From RGIG990 sp045589455 (GTDB lineage Bacteria > Verrucomicrobiota > Kiritimatiellia > RFP12 > UBA3636), in NCBI GenBank assembly GCA_045589455.1, contig JAZNPC010000089.1, positions 1 to 50,411 of the forward strand: 50,411 nucleotides of DNA. The letters are read 5' to 3'. The notes under the pieces are model-generated. The model worked only from the letters and a program-made list of their open reading frames with translations, was not told the origin of the DNA and did no database searches. The translations under genes and the position numbers were made by a program. Positions 34,965 through 42,368 of this stretch are shown here, piece after piece. How positions within the stretch are numbered: the stretch's first letter is position 1; each line of letters begins with the position of its first letter.

Positions 34965-36062
34965 TTAGTTGCTCTTGCGTCCCTGAGTACCAACCTTGCT
35001 GTCGCGAGCCTTCTCATGTGGACGTAGGCTGCGGCAAACCTTGCCAGCTTCCCAGATTTCGCTGCTGCCCATCTCATCTAGCTGAGCATCAAGCTTCTCC
35101 TTGTAGTCAGGAGCACCGCAGTCGCGGATAACTTCCTTACACTCTGTACCAGTAATAACGCTCTTGTAAAGCTGCTTAAATACAGGTAGAAGTGCCTTCT
35201 TGAACTTTGGACGCCACTTTAGAGCACCATGCTGAGCTGTTGCTGAGCAGTTCTTGTACATCCAGTCCATACCATTCTCGTCTACTAGACGAATCAAGCT
35301 CTGTGTTAGCTCCTCGCAAGACTCATTGAAAGCCTCAGATGGTGAGTGACCATTTTCACGTAGAACCTCATACTGAGCCTCGATCATAGCTGCCAAGCAA
35401 CCCATTAGAGATCCACGCTCACCTGTTAGGTCAGAAGAAACCTCTTTCTTGAAGGTTGTTGGGAATAGGAAGCCAGAACCGATTGCAATACCTAGAGCTA
35501 GGCAACGCTCTTCTGCCTTACCAGTTGCATCCTGGAATACTGCATAAGAAGAGTTGATACCTGCACCTGCTAGGAAGTTACGACGTACATTCAAACCAGA
35601 ACCCTTTGGAGCGCAAAGTACAACGTCGATATCTTTTGGAGGAACGATACCTGTCTGCTTCTGATACTCAATGCCAAAACCATGTGAGAAGTATAGGCAC
35701 TTACCCTTTGTCAAATACTTTGCAATACGTGGCCAAATCTCACGCTGTGCAGCATCTGTAACTAGAAACTCAATAATTGTTGCTTTCTCGCAAGCCTCTT
35801 CAATGTCGAATAGTGTCTCACCAGGAACCCACTGATCCTTGATTGCACGACCCCAGCTGCTATTCTTCTTATTTGACTTTCTCTGGCCAACGATTACATT
35901 GAAGCCATTGTCACGCATATTTAGAGCCTGTGCAGGACCCTGAACACCATAACCGATAATTGCGATTGTCTCATTCTTGAGAACCTTGCGTGCTTTAGCA
36001 AGAGAGAACTCTTTTCTTGTGACGACCTGCTCTTCAACGCCGCCAAACATCATCTTTGCCAT
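34965..36062 (-). CDS. ilvC: Ketol-acid reductoisomerase
   Basis: The 365-residue enzyme converts acetolactate or acetohydroxybutyrate in valine, isoleucine and leucine synthesis. The NAD(P) loop is IIGYGVQGPAQALNMRDNG (33-51), with cofactor-choice residues in VGQRKSNKKNSS just after. The KPKGSGL-like stretch APKGSGLNVRR is near 142, and the Mg-binding motif SDLTGERGSLMG is near 210-221. It is somewhat longer than class I enzymes (about 330), with a Lys/Arg-rich C-terminal tail. AAAGGAG precedes the ATG at 36062; the open frame extends back into the tRNA-Gln gene but has no site there. Confidence 0.95.
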   Translation of the reverse strand: MAKMMFGGVEEQVVTRKEFSLAKARKVLKNETIAIIGYGVQGPAQALNMRDNGFNVIVGQRKSNKKNSSWGRAIKDQWVPGETLFDIEEACEKATIIEFLVTDAAQREIWPRIAKYLTKGKCLYFSHGFGIEYQKQTGIVPPKDIDVVLCAPKGSGLNVRRNFLAGAGINSSYAVFQDATGKAEERCLALGIAIGSGFLFPTTFKKEVSSDLTGERGSLMGCLAAMIEAQYEVLRENGHSPSEAFNESCEELTQSLIRLVDENGMDWMYKNCSATAQHGALKWRPKFKKALLPVFKQLYKSVITGTECKEVIRDCGAPDYKEKLDAQLDEMGSSEIWEAGKVCRSLRPHEKARDSKVGTQGRKSN

Positions 36063-36102
36063 TGTATAGCTCCTTTTCTTTCTTATACGTATATAAAAAA
36101 AA

Positions 36103-36176
36103 TGGTTGCCTCGCATAGATTCGAACTATGACAAACTGATCCAGAGTCAGTTGTGCTACCGTTACACCACGAGGCA
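36103..36176 (-). tRNA. tRNA-Gln (anticodon CTG)
   Basis: Acceptor TGCCTCG pairs with CGAGGCA, discriminator A, encoded CCA. The anticodon stem ACTGA/TCAGT holds loop CTCTGGA with CTG, and the T arm is CATAG/CTATG with loop TTCGAAT. It ends 40 bases before the ilvC ATG with no terminator between, so ilvC is probably transcribed through it. Confidence 0.96.
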
Positions 36177-36189
36177 AAAACTGTGGCAT

Positions 36190-36219
36190 ATTATACACCA
36201 ACCTTTTGAGCAATTGCAA
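36190..36219 (-). promoter_or_regulatory. Promoter of tRNA-Gln (and probably ilvC)
   Basis: On the minus strand TTGCAA (36214-36219) and TATAAT (36190-36195) are 18 bases apart, about 14 bases before the tRNA 5' end. Confidence 0.7.
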
Positions 36220-36251
36220 CAACTTTTTAACTTTTATTTAATTTTTTTTTC

Positions 36252-36269
36252 GTGTATAATCTTATACAC
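36252..36269. promoter_or_regulatory. Palindrome over the -10 of the M28 peptidase gene
   Basis: GTGTATAA and TTATACAC form a perfect 8-bp inverted repeat with a TC centre, and a plus-strand TATAAT (36255-36260) lies within it. The -35 region is weak. The half-site TTATACAC recurs at 36191-36198 in the tRNA-Gln promoter, so one regulator could bind both divergent units. It also resembles the DnaA box pattern TTATNCACA. Confidence 0.4.
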
Positions 36270-36362
36270 AACAAGGCAAATTCTACTTGGTTCATTTTGA
36301 GTTTGAATTTGCAGCCAAGTCTTATTTAGTAGTTTAACTAGCACCACTTTTTTAAAGATTTT

Positions 36363-37343
36363 ATGAATTTTAAAGGTCTAATTTCTAAGTGGACAATCTC
36401 CACTACATTAGTTGTAATATCTATAGTATTCTTTGGAATCGGTTGTCAAGCAGAGAAAACCTCTACTCCCCTTGCAGAGTTTAAACTCGAAGAGGGAACT
36501 GGCGAGGCTATGCTTAAATACGTAGAGCGCTTTGTCGAGATATCTCCACGTGATTCTGGAACAATAAATGCTGGAAAAGCAGGACAATGGCTTTCCCGAG
36601 AAATTAAAAATTGCGGATTAGTTCCTCAAGCAGACACCTGGATTGAACAAACAATTGATGGAAGAAAGGCTTTCTCAAATATTTTTGTAGATTATCCTGG
36701 TGAATCTCCAAAAACAATTATTATTGGCTGCCACTACGATACAAAAGCAGGAATTGGTGAAAATTTCCAGGGCGCTAATGATGGTGGATCAACCGTTGGT
36801 GTAATGCTTGAGTTAATGCGCCAAATGGTTAAACACAATGTAAAAACACATCATACCATACGCTTTGTATTTTTTGATGGAGAGGAATGCTTTGGTCATT
36901 CATATAGTATTCATGATGGATTGCATGGTAGTACACGAATGGCTGAATATTATTTCAACGAAGCAAAAGACATATTAGAGCATGTCATCATCATTGATAT
37001 GGTTGGTGATAAAAATTTGGTTCTCGAAATTCCACGCAATGTAACTCCTGACCTAGCAAAACAAGCAATGCTTGCTGCTATGGAGAATCCTGATGCTGCT
37101 CGCGTTTCTTTAGCATCAACCTATTGTATTGATGACCACTGGCCATTTGTGGAACGAGGCTTCTCTGCTATAGATTTAATCGATTACACATATGGTTCAA
37201 CACCTACATCAAGAGACTATTGGCATACGCTTGAAGACACAGTAGATAAGCTATCTGCAGATTCTCTTGAAAAAACAGCTATTCTTGTTGTTGAAATATT
37301 AAAATTAATTGACCCACCAAAAACAAATACAAAGTCTAATTAA
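36363..37343 (+). CDS. M28-family metallopeptidase lipoprotein (glutaminyl cyclase-like)
   Basis: The 326-residue protein starts with a hydrophobic segment ending in lipobox IGC (about residue 28), so it is anchored to a membrane from the periplasmic side. The M28 zinc ligands are visible: His124 and Asp126 in GCHYDTK, bridging Asp140 in GANDGGS, Glu174/Glu175 in FDGEECFG, Asp in IIDMVGDK near 216, and the last His in SRDYWHTLEDTVDKLS near 292. Short M28 enzymes of this shape are aminopeptidases or glutaminyl-peptide cyclotransferases; the YWHT ending resembles the latter. It is the only long plus-strand gene in the right half. The upstream palindrome may control it. Confidence 0.9.
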   Translation: MNFKGLISKWTISTTLVVISIVFFGIGCQAEKTSTPLAEFKLEEGTGEAMLKYVERFVEISPRDSGTINAGKAGQWLSREIKNCGLVPQADTWIEQTIDGRKAFSNIFVDYPGESPKTIIIGCHYDTKAGIGENFQGANDGGSTVGVMLELMRQMVKHNVKTHHTIRFVFFDGEECFGHSYSIHDGLHGSTRMAEYYFNEAKDILEHVIIIDMVGDKNLVLEIPRNVTPDLAKQAMLAAMENPDAARVSLASTYCIDDHWPFVERGFSAIDLIDYTYGSTPTSRDYWHTLEDTVDKLSADSLEKTAILVVEILKLIDPPKTNTKSN

Positions 37344-37377
37344 AGCAACAACAAGTAAAGTTAGACATAATGTTTGT

Positions 37378-38268
37378 TTATGCAGGGCCCGCTAGAAAAC
37401 TAATATAGGCCTCGATTATTGCTTTTCCCCAAAAGATATATGTTATAGCGCCTGCGGCAAGATATGGACCAAAAGGAATCCTATCTAACAAATTACGTTT
37501 CTTTGTGCATAGTAGTGGCAAAGCAACAAGAGTACCAAACAATGCACCGACCAAAATTGTAAACCCTGCTGCTTCATAGCCCAAGAACGCACCTATCGCC
37601 CCCATTAGCTTAATATCGCCAAAGCCCATTGCATAATCATCCTTCTCAATTCTGCCACGCTTTCTAAAATACCATGTAAAGGCTAAACGCAAAAGTTGTA
37701 ATGGAACAAAGCCTGCTGCGAAACCGATAATTCCATATAAACCACCTTGCCTCCAAATACTCTGCCCATGAAGCTCAGGAACTAGAAATGAAAAGATTAT
37801 ACCAATAATACATCCCCCGATAGATACGCTATCTGGAATAATAAAATGGTCAAAATCTACAAATGTTGCAACTATTAAGCCTGAAATAAATATCCAATAT
37901 ATTGGAACCAATGCAGGAAATTGTATTTCTGTCATCCCCATTATGGTGTGTCCACCGATTGGTGGATATGCTGCCACAACCATCACAAAAAACATTGCTG
38001 TTAATAGCTCTACAAAAGCATATCTAAAGCTAAATGGCGCCTTACAATTAAAGCATTTTCCTCGGCAAATAAAATAACTCAAGACTGGCAAATTATGATA
38101 CCAAGGGATAAGCTTTCCGCAGCTCATGCAATGGGAGCGTGGTTTTACTACAGATTGATCCAATGGAATACGATAAATGCAAACATTTAAAAAAGAACCT
38201 ATGCAGGCACCAAACACAACAGCAGAAATTGCTGCTAACAACCAAAAGTCAATTGGTAATTGAAACAT
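37378..38268 (-). CDS. Bifunctional prepilin peptidase/N-methyltransferase
   Basis: The 296-residue polytopic membrane protein cleaves and N-methylates type IV pilin-like precursors. The N-terminal domain has two Cys pairs (CMSC and CFNC, near 47-75) that bind zinc in the PilD/GspO type. The two catalytic aspartates lie in FVDFDHFIIPD near 154 and MGFGDIKLMGAIGAFLG near 215. About seven to eight membrane helices follow. GAGG lies 6 bases before the ATG at 38268; an ATG at 38283 directly overlaps the hslO stop but lacks a site. Likely substrates are the Flp pilins at 48 kb and pseudopilins of the GspD system. Confidence 0.94.
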   Translation of the reverse strand: MFQLPIDFWLLAAISAVVFGACIGSFLNVCIYRIPLDQSVVKPRSHCMSCGKLIPWYHNLPVLSYFICRGKCFNCKAPFSFRYAFVELLTAMFFVMVVAAYPPIGGHTIMGMTEIQFPALVPIYWIFISGLIVATFVDFDHFIIPDSVSIGGCIIGIIFSFLVPELHGQSIWRQGGLYGIIGFAAGFVPLQLLRLAFTWYFRKRGRIEKDDYAMGFGDIKLMGAIGAFLGYEAAGFTILVGALFGTLVALPLLCTKKRNLLDRIPFGPYLAAGAITYIFWGKAIIEAYISFLAGPA

Positions 38269-38283
38269 AAAAACCTCAACCAT

Positions 38284-39192
38284 TTATTGTTCTATAATGT
38301 AGCGGCGCTCTAACTTATATAGCCGACCACAGCAATTACAACGATACTCATAACGATAAAGCTCATAGACTTCTGTCTTTTCCAAACAAACACCCAATTG
38401 CTTGAATTCAGAATCAGAAACTTTCTTATATTCTTCTCGCAAACGCTTTTCACTACAGGTACATCCTGGCTGTATTGTCAAGTTTGGTCCAGACATCAAA
38501 TCAAGTAAATCTAGCTCAATACGAAATGCGCTTAAAGAAGGACAAAGTGATAATAATTCTTGAATCCTTGAAATATTATCCTTTGATGTAATTCTTTTAA
38601 ATACTTTTTGAGCTGTAGGAACAATAGAATTTAAAATAATAACCGAATGGCTTACATTTTGAGTATTTGGATTACCGAAGCTTACAATTACCTCTGCTTC
38701 TCGCTTCATGTAATTTTGAATACAATGCTTAAGTAAAACATCTGGCCAAGGAGACACATCAGACACAGTAAAAATATCTGTCTTTTTATTTTCACTATTA
38801 AATCTTATAACATCTAGCTTTGCTCTGCGGCCAAAAATAAAATTAAAATATTCGGCATCATCAAGTTTTTGTTTGTTATCCTCAACATTTACTCGATTAT
38901 GTAAATAGCCGCAAATTTCTCCCTTTGCCGTAATCCTAACATGAAACCCACCAATTGCACCATCTGAGGAGCAATTAATTTCTGCGGCAGCGCGTCCCGT
39001 TGAATTTAAAACTAATGCAAGCGTAGAGAACGCAGAAAAAAGTGCAGCTAAAACATCTCTCTCTGCATTGGAATAGCCATGACGTGCTGCAATAAGTGCA
39101 GCACTATCTCCTACCTCTGAATATAAAAATCCGACACCACTCTCTGGGCTAAAGGCTTCAACGCAGGCATCGGCCCAACGCTTCATTACCAT
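38284..39192 (-). CDS. hslO: Divergent Hsp33 redox-regulated chaperone
   Basis: The 302-residue protein matches Hsp33 in layout. An N-terminal core includes the alternating pattern IGGFHVRITAKGEICGYLHNR near 80-100. The C-terminal zinc switch is C244-x-C246 in CTCSEKR and C285-x-x-C288 in RCNCCGRLY. Hsp33 is activated by oxidative unfolding when these four cysteines release zinc. The core is poorly conserved and the CxC-CxxC spacing (38 residues) is a little longer than usual. AGGAG stands 7-8 bases before the ATG at 39192, which overlaps the rsmB stop by 7 bases. Confidence 0.78.
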   Translation of the reverse strand: MVMKRWADACVEAFSPESGVGFLYSEVGDSAALIAARHGYSNAERDVLAALFSAFSTLALVLNSTGRAAAEINCSSDGAIGGFHVRITAKGEICGYLHNRVNVEDNKQKLDDAEYFNFIFGRRAKLDVIRFNSENKKTDIFTVSDVSPWPDVLLKHCIQNYMKREAEVIVSFGNPNTQNVSHSVIILNSIVPTAQKVFKRITSKDNISRIQELLSLCPSLSAFRIELDLLDLMSGPNLTIQPGCTCSEKRLREEYKKVSDSEFKQLGVCLEKTEVYELYRYEYRCNCCGRLYKLERRYIIEQ

Positions 39193-40862
39193 CTTGTATC
39201 TCCTGAATTTGGACGCTGTTTTTGTACCTTTGGTAGCACAGCATCATTGCGTGGAGCTGCCTGTGGACGAGGATCAAATGTGCGCTTTCGCTCTACTGGT
39301 TTTTCTGTTCTTGGTGATGCTCCTACGTTATCACGGCGGCGTACATCGCCTTGGCGTGGTCTACGTTCGTCCTTGGCAAATGGTTTTCTATCAGTAGAAA
39401 ACAGTTTTCTATCAGTAGAGAAGCTCTTATCACGAGATGCAGATGGGCTAGAACGACGTGAATCAAAGTCCCTGCTTGACTTACTACGCTGTGGACCACG
39501 CTCACGAGAAGAATTACGCTCACGTGGAGGGAAATCACGCTTATCTACCCTTGGATATTTATAGTCTGGATCAAGAATTAAGCATGCAGCATAGGCACCA
39601 TCCATTCCAGAAACTGCTGGCATTGAGAAGCGGACTTCTCCACGTGTAAACTCAGGATGCTCCTTTAGAAACTTACGGACAATATCATCGTTCTCTTCTT
39701 TTTCAAGAGAGCATGTGCTATAGACTAGTTTACCACCTGGTTGAAGAAGCTTAGCTGCATTTGAAAGAATTGCATATTGAGTGTCATTAAGCTCCTTAAG
39801 GCGGTCAGGAGAAAAGCGCCATTTAGCATCTGCTCTACGACGTTGCACACCAGTGTTACTGCAAGGCACGTCAAGAAGAATTCTATCAAAGCGTTCCTCA
39901 ACATCAAAAATAGAAACACGGCGAGCATCAAGCTGGCGTACCTCAACAAAATTAGTCAAACCAAAGCGAGCAAGATTTTCACGTAGTGGCTCTAATCTAT
40001 CTGCCCAGCAATCACCAGCAAGAACATAGCCATCTCCACACATGCGCAGAGCCAATTGTATGGTTTTTCCTCCTGGTGCGGAGCAGGCATCAAGCACGCG
40101 CATTCCTGGTGCAACATCTAGTAATTCAACAGCGCCCAATGTGGCAGGGTCTTGCACTGCAAATGCGCCTTCTTCAAATCCAGGTAGCTGCTCAACGTGT
40201 GAGCCATGTGGCACAACAACTGCATAGCTTGGTGCTGCCTCTGCTGGCTCTGCAGACACACCCGCTTCTTTAAAGGAAGAAACAAGCTCTGCCACGGTTG
40301 CTCCACCTGGAACAGTACAAACGGTTACATTGGCAGAGGTATTATCCCATTTACAAAGAGCCTCGGTTTTTTCTTCACCAAAGCGTTTTATCCAACGTTC
40401 TACCTGCTCATCTGGATGTGATTCACGAATTGCCAAAGGCAAAACCTTCATATTTATTTCTATCACATCGCGAGCTCTAAGTAGGTTACGGAGTACAGCA
40501 TTAACAAAGCCTGCAGAATTTGGCTCTCCTGCTTTTTTTAACGCCTCAACTGTAGCATGCACAGCAGCATGCTCTGCCATATTATCAAGCTTAAAAATTT
40601 GACAAGCACCAAGAAGTATTGCCGCCATTACAGTATGGTTTGGAGTACGAGTAATATAATCAGAAACAATGCTATCTAATAAACGAACGTTACGCAATGT
40701 CGTGTAAACTAAATCCATAGCAAATCCACGGCAAACAGGGGCAACAAATGAAAGCTGTCTGTCTGGGAAATCTCCAGTATCCATCCATTGAGCTACAATT
40801 TTTATAGCACTTACTCGTGCCTTAATTCCTTCATTTCCTGCTGGTTCTTCTATTGCTGACAT
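39186..40862 (-). CDS. rsmB: 16S rRNA m5C967 methyltransferase RsmB with long basic tail
   Basis: The 558-residue protein uses SAM to methylate a cytosine of 16S rRNA. A NusB-like RNA-binding domain (about 10-150) precedes the methyltransferase. The latter has the SAM loop LDACSAPGGKTIQLA near 260-274, the first catalytic Cys in LLDVPCSNTGVQRR near 331-344 and the second in VYSTCSLEKEEN near 380-391. RsmB normally ends near 430-450 residues. Here a further 120 or so are an Arg/Asp/Ser/Pro-rich disordered tail with the repeat FSTDRK. VQDPATLG carries the same DNA word repeated in birA. It leads an rsmB-hslO-prepilin peptidase operon. Confidence 0.93.
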   Translation of the reverse strand: MSAIEEPAGNEGIKARVSAIKIVAQWMDTGDFPDRQLSFVAPVCRGFAMDLVYTTLRNVRLLDSIVSDYITRTPNHTVMAAILLGACQIFKLDNMAEHAAVHATVEALKKAGEPNSAGFVNAVLRNLLRARDVIEINMKVLPLAIRESHPDEQVERWIKRFGEEKTEALCKWDNTSANVTVCTVPGGATVAELVSSFKEAGVSAEPAEAAPSYAVVVPHGSHVEQLPGFEEGAFAVQDPATLGAVELLDVAPGMRVLDACSAPGGKTIQLALRMCGDGYVLAGDCWADRLEPLRENLARFGLTNFVEVRQLDARRVSIFDVEERFDRILLDVPCSNTGVQRRRADAKWRFSPDRLKELNDTQYAILSNAAKLLQPGGKLVYSTCSLEKEENDDIVRKFLKEHPEFTRGEVRFSMPAVSGMDGAYAACLILDPDYKYPRVDKRDFPPRERNSSRERGPQRSKSSRDFDSRRSSPSASRDKSFSTDRKLFSTDRKPFAKDERRPRQGDVRRRDNVGASPRTEKPVERKRTFDPRPQAAPRNDAVLPKVQKQRPNSGDTRW

Positions 40863-40908
40863 AATGTTCTTTTCTTTCTACTTTTTATTAATATACGTTG
40901 GATTTGAT

Positions 40909-42330
40909 TTACTGCTGAGATGCTGATTTTATTCTTCTTGCTCGCTCACCAGACTGATATACTAAATCTGTGCGCTCAATTTCAGCAAAATTTTCTGAAT
41001 TCGCATTTTGAATTGGCAAGACTCCTCCATTATCAGCTTGATCTACACCAACACTATAAATACGCCATGCGGCACCATTATTTTCTGATTTATATTTTAA
41101 CTCAGAAGCTCGATTAATTGAAAATGGATCAACCAAATCCTCTTTCAAAATCAAACCCTCGTCAATTAATACACTTAAATCTTCCGGGTATTTACCATTT
41201 ACATGCTTATACGCATTTAATGCAAAACCTATCATAGCAACCCGTAGTTCTGTTTCATAATGACAATTAATTGCAACAATTGTGCGCGCCTGTGTTAGAT
41301 ATGCAGATACTATTGTTTCGCCAATCGGATCCACAGTATATGGGCCACTTTCTATGCCATAACACCACTTTGGCAAACCTTCAAGAATACTATCTGGAGT
41401 GTATGGATTACGTGAATTAACTATTAGATAAGAGAAAACACTATCAATATTTTTTATAGTTACTTCTCGAGTTCCACCCAACCATCCAATATAAACCTTT
41501 GTCATTCCTCCAATTGGCTTTCCACCATATATTTCACTTGGAGGAGCATCATTATCTATTTGATCGTATACTGCTGCTGCCGCGTTTACAAAAGAAATAT
41601 GATCATCGCGAATAGCCTGTTCAAGAGAATCTGGGGAAGTCAAATATTTACGAACCTCAGCATTAACACCCTTCACTTGATCATACGTGAATGTATGCGC
41701 TTCAGAACCCATACAAATTTCAGATGCAAAGGTTCTAGCAATTTCTGCTGCAACACCACGACCTAAAATACCAGTACCACGTAGTGAAGTATGCATATAA
41801 CGGAGAGGCTTAACCCAATATTCAATTGAAGCCTCTTGATAATTCGTTATTGAGTGTGTTGTTAACATCTCTGCTGCAGCAATATTTTGAAGTAATTGGT
41901 ATTCAACTAATAGAGATATTGTATCAGCAAAAGGAACCGCACCATATTTAGTTGAATCAAAGCCTTGATTTTCATCTAAAAGAGATAAAAGCTTATTATG
42001 AACAGGCTTTAACTCCTCTGCTCTTTTTAGATAATGTGGAGCAACCTTTTCTTTTGAATAACCATAAATGAGAAAGTGACGATATGATTCTGTAACTTGA
42101 GGAGTTGGACTATCATTGGGTGGCACAATATCTTTTATCTCTTCATAAGTAATAAGATCTAGACCAGCAGGTGTTCCTCCTACACATTCACCAACATCAA
42201 GTTGTGATGGCCACGCATCCTTATCACGCTCTCGCTTTTGAATAAAAGCAACAATAGCAAACACTATAATTGATAAAACAATGGCCAAAAACCATCTTGC
42301 TTTACGCGACATTTTTTTCTTTTTTTCCAT
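40909..42330 (-). CDS. Membrane-anchored protein with GspG-like C-terminal region
   Basis: The 473-residue protein has a Lys-rich start, one transmembrane helix (about 10-32) and a long periplasmic part. Most of it (about 50-360) is unrecognised helical sequence. The end (about 370-450) resembles the globular part of type II pseudopilins: a helix AMIGFALNAYKHVNGKYPEDLSVL... (only the YPEDL turn is diagnostic), DPFS, then WRIYSVGVDQADNGG. The last, an S-V-G-x-D-x-x-D-x-G-G pattern, is the calcium-binding turn of GspG. Similar hypothetical proteins are common in PVC bacteria. ATG at 42330; a GTG at 42345 is also possible. It lies between tex and rsmB on the same strand. Function unknown. Confidence 0.7.
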   Translation of the reverse strand: MEKKKKMSRKARWFLAIVLSIIVFAIVAFIQKRERDKDAWPSQLDVGECVGGTPAGLDLITYEEIKDIVPPNDSPTPQVTESYRHFLIYGYSKEKVAPHYLKRAEELKPVHNKLLSLLDENQGFDSTKYGAVPFADTISLLVEYQLLQNIAAAEMLTTHSITNYQEASIEYWVKPLRYMHTSLRGTGILGRGVAAEIARTFASEICMGSEAHTFTYDQVKGVNAEVRKYLTSPDSLEQAIRDDHISFVNAAAAVYDQIDNDAPPSEIYGGKPIGGMTKVYIGWLGGTREVTIKNIDSVFSYLIVNSRNPYTPDSILEGLPKWCYGIESGPYTVDPIGETIVSAYLTQARTIVAINCHYETELRVAMIGFALNAYKHVNGKYPEDLSVLIDEGLILKEDLVDPFSINRASELKYKSENNGAAWRIYSVGVDQADNGGVLPIQNANSENFAEIERTDLVYQSGERARRIKSASQQ

Positions 42331-42368
42331 ATACAAAACTTCCACCCTCTAGCGAGGTTTATGGGTTA

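Noticed and set aside
39247..39564. Arg/Ser-rich plus-strand frames opposite the rsmB tail
   Set aside because: Low-complexity codons of the RsmB tail keep other frames open; no start signals.
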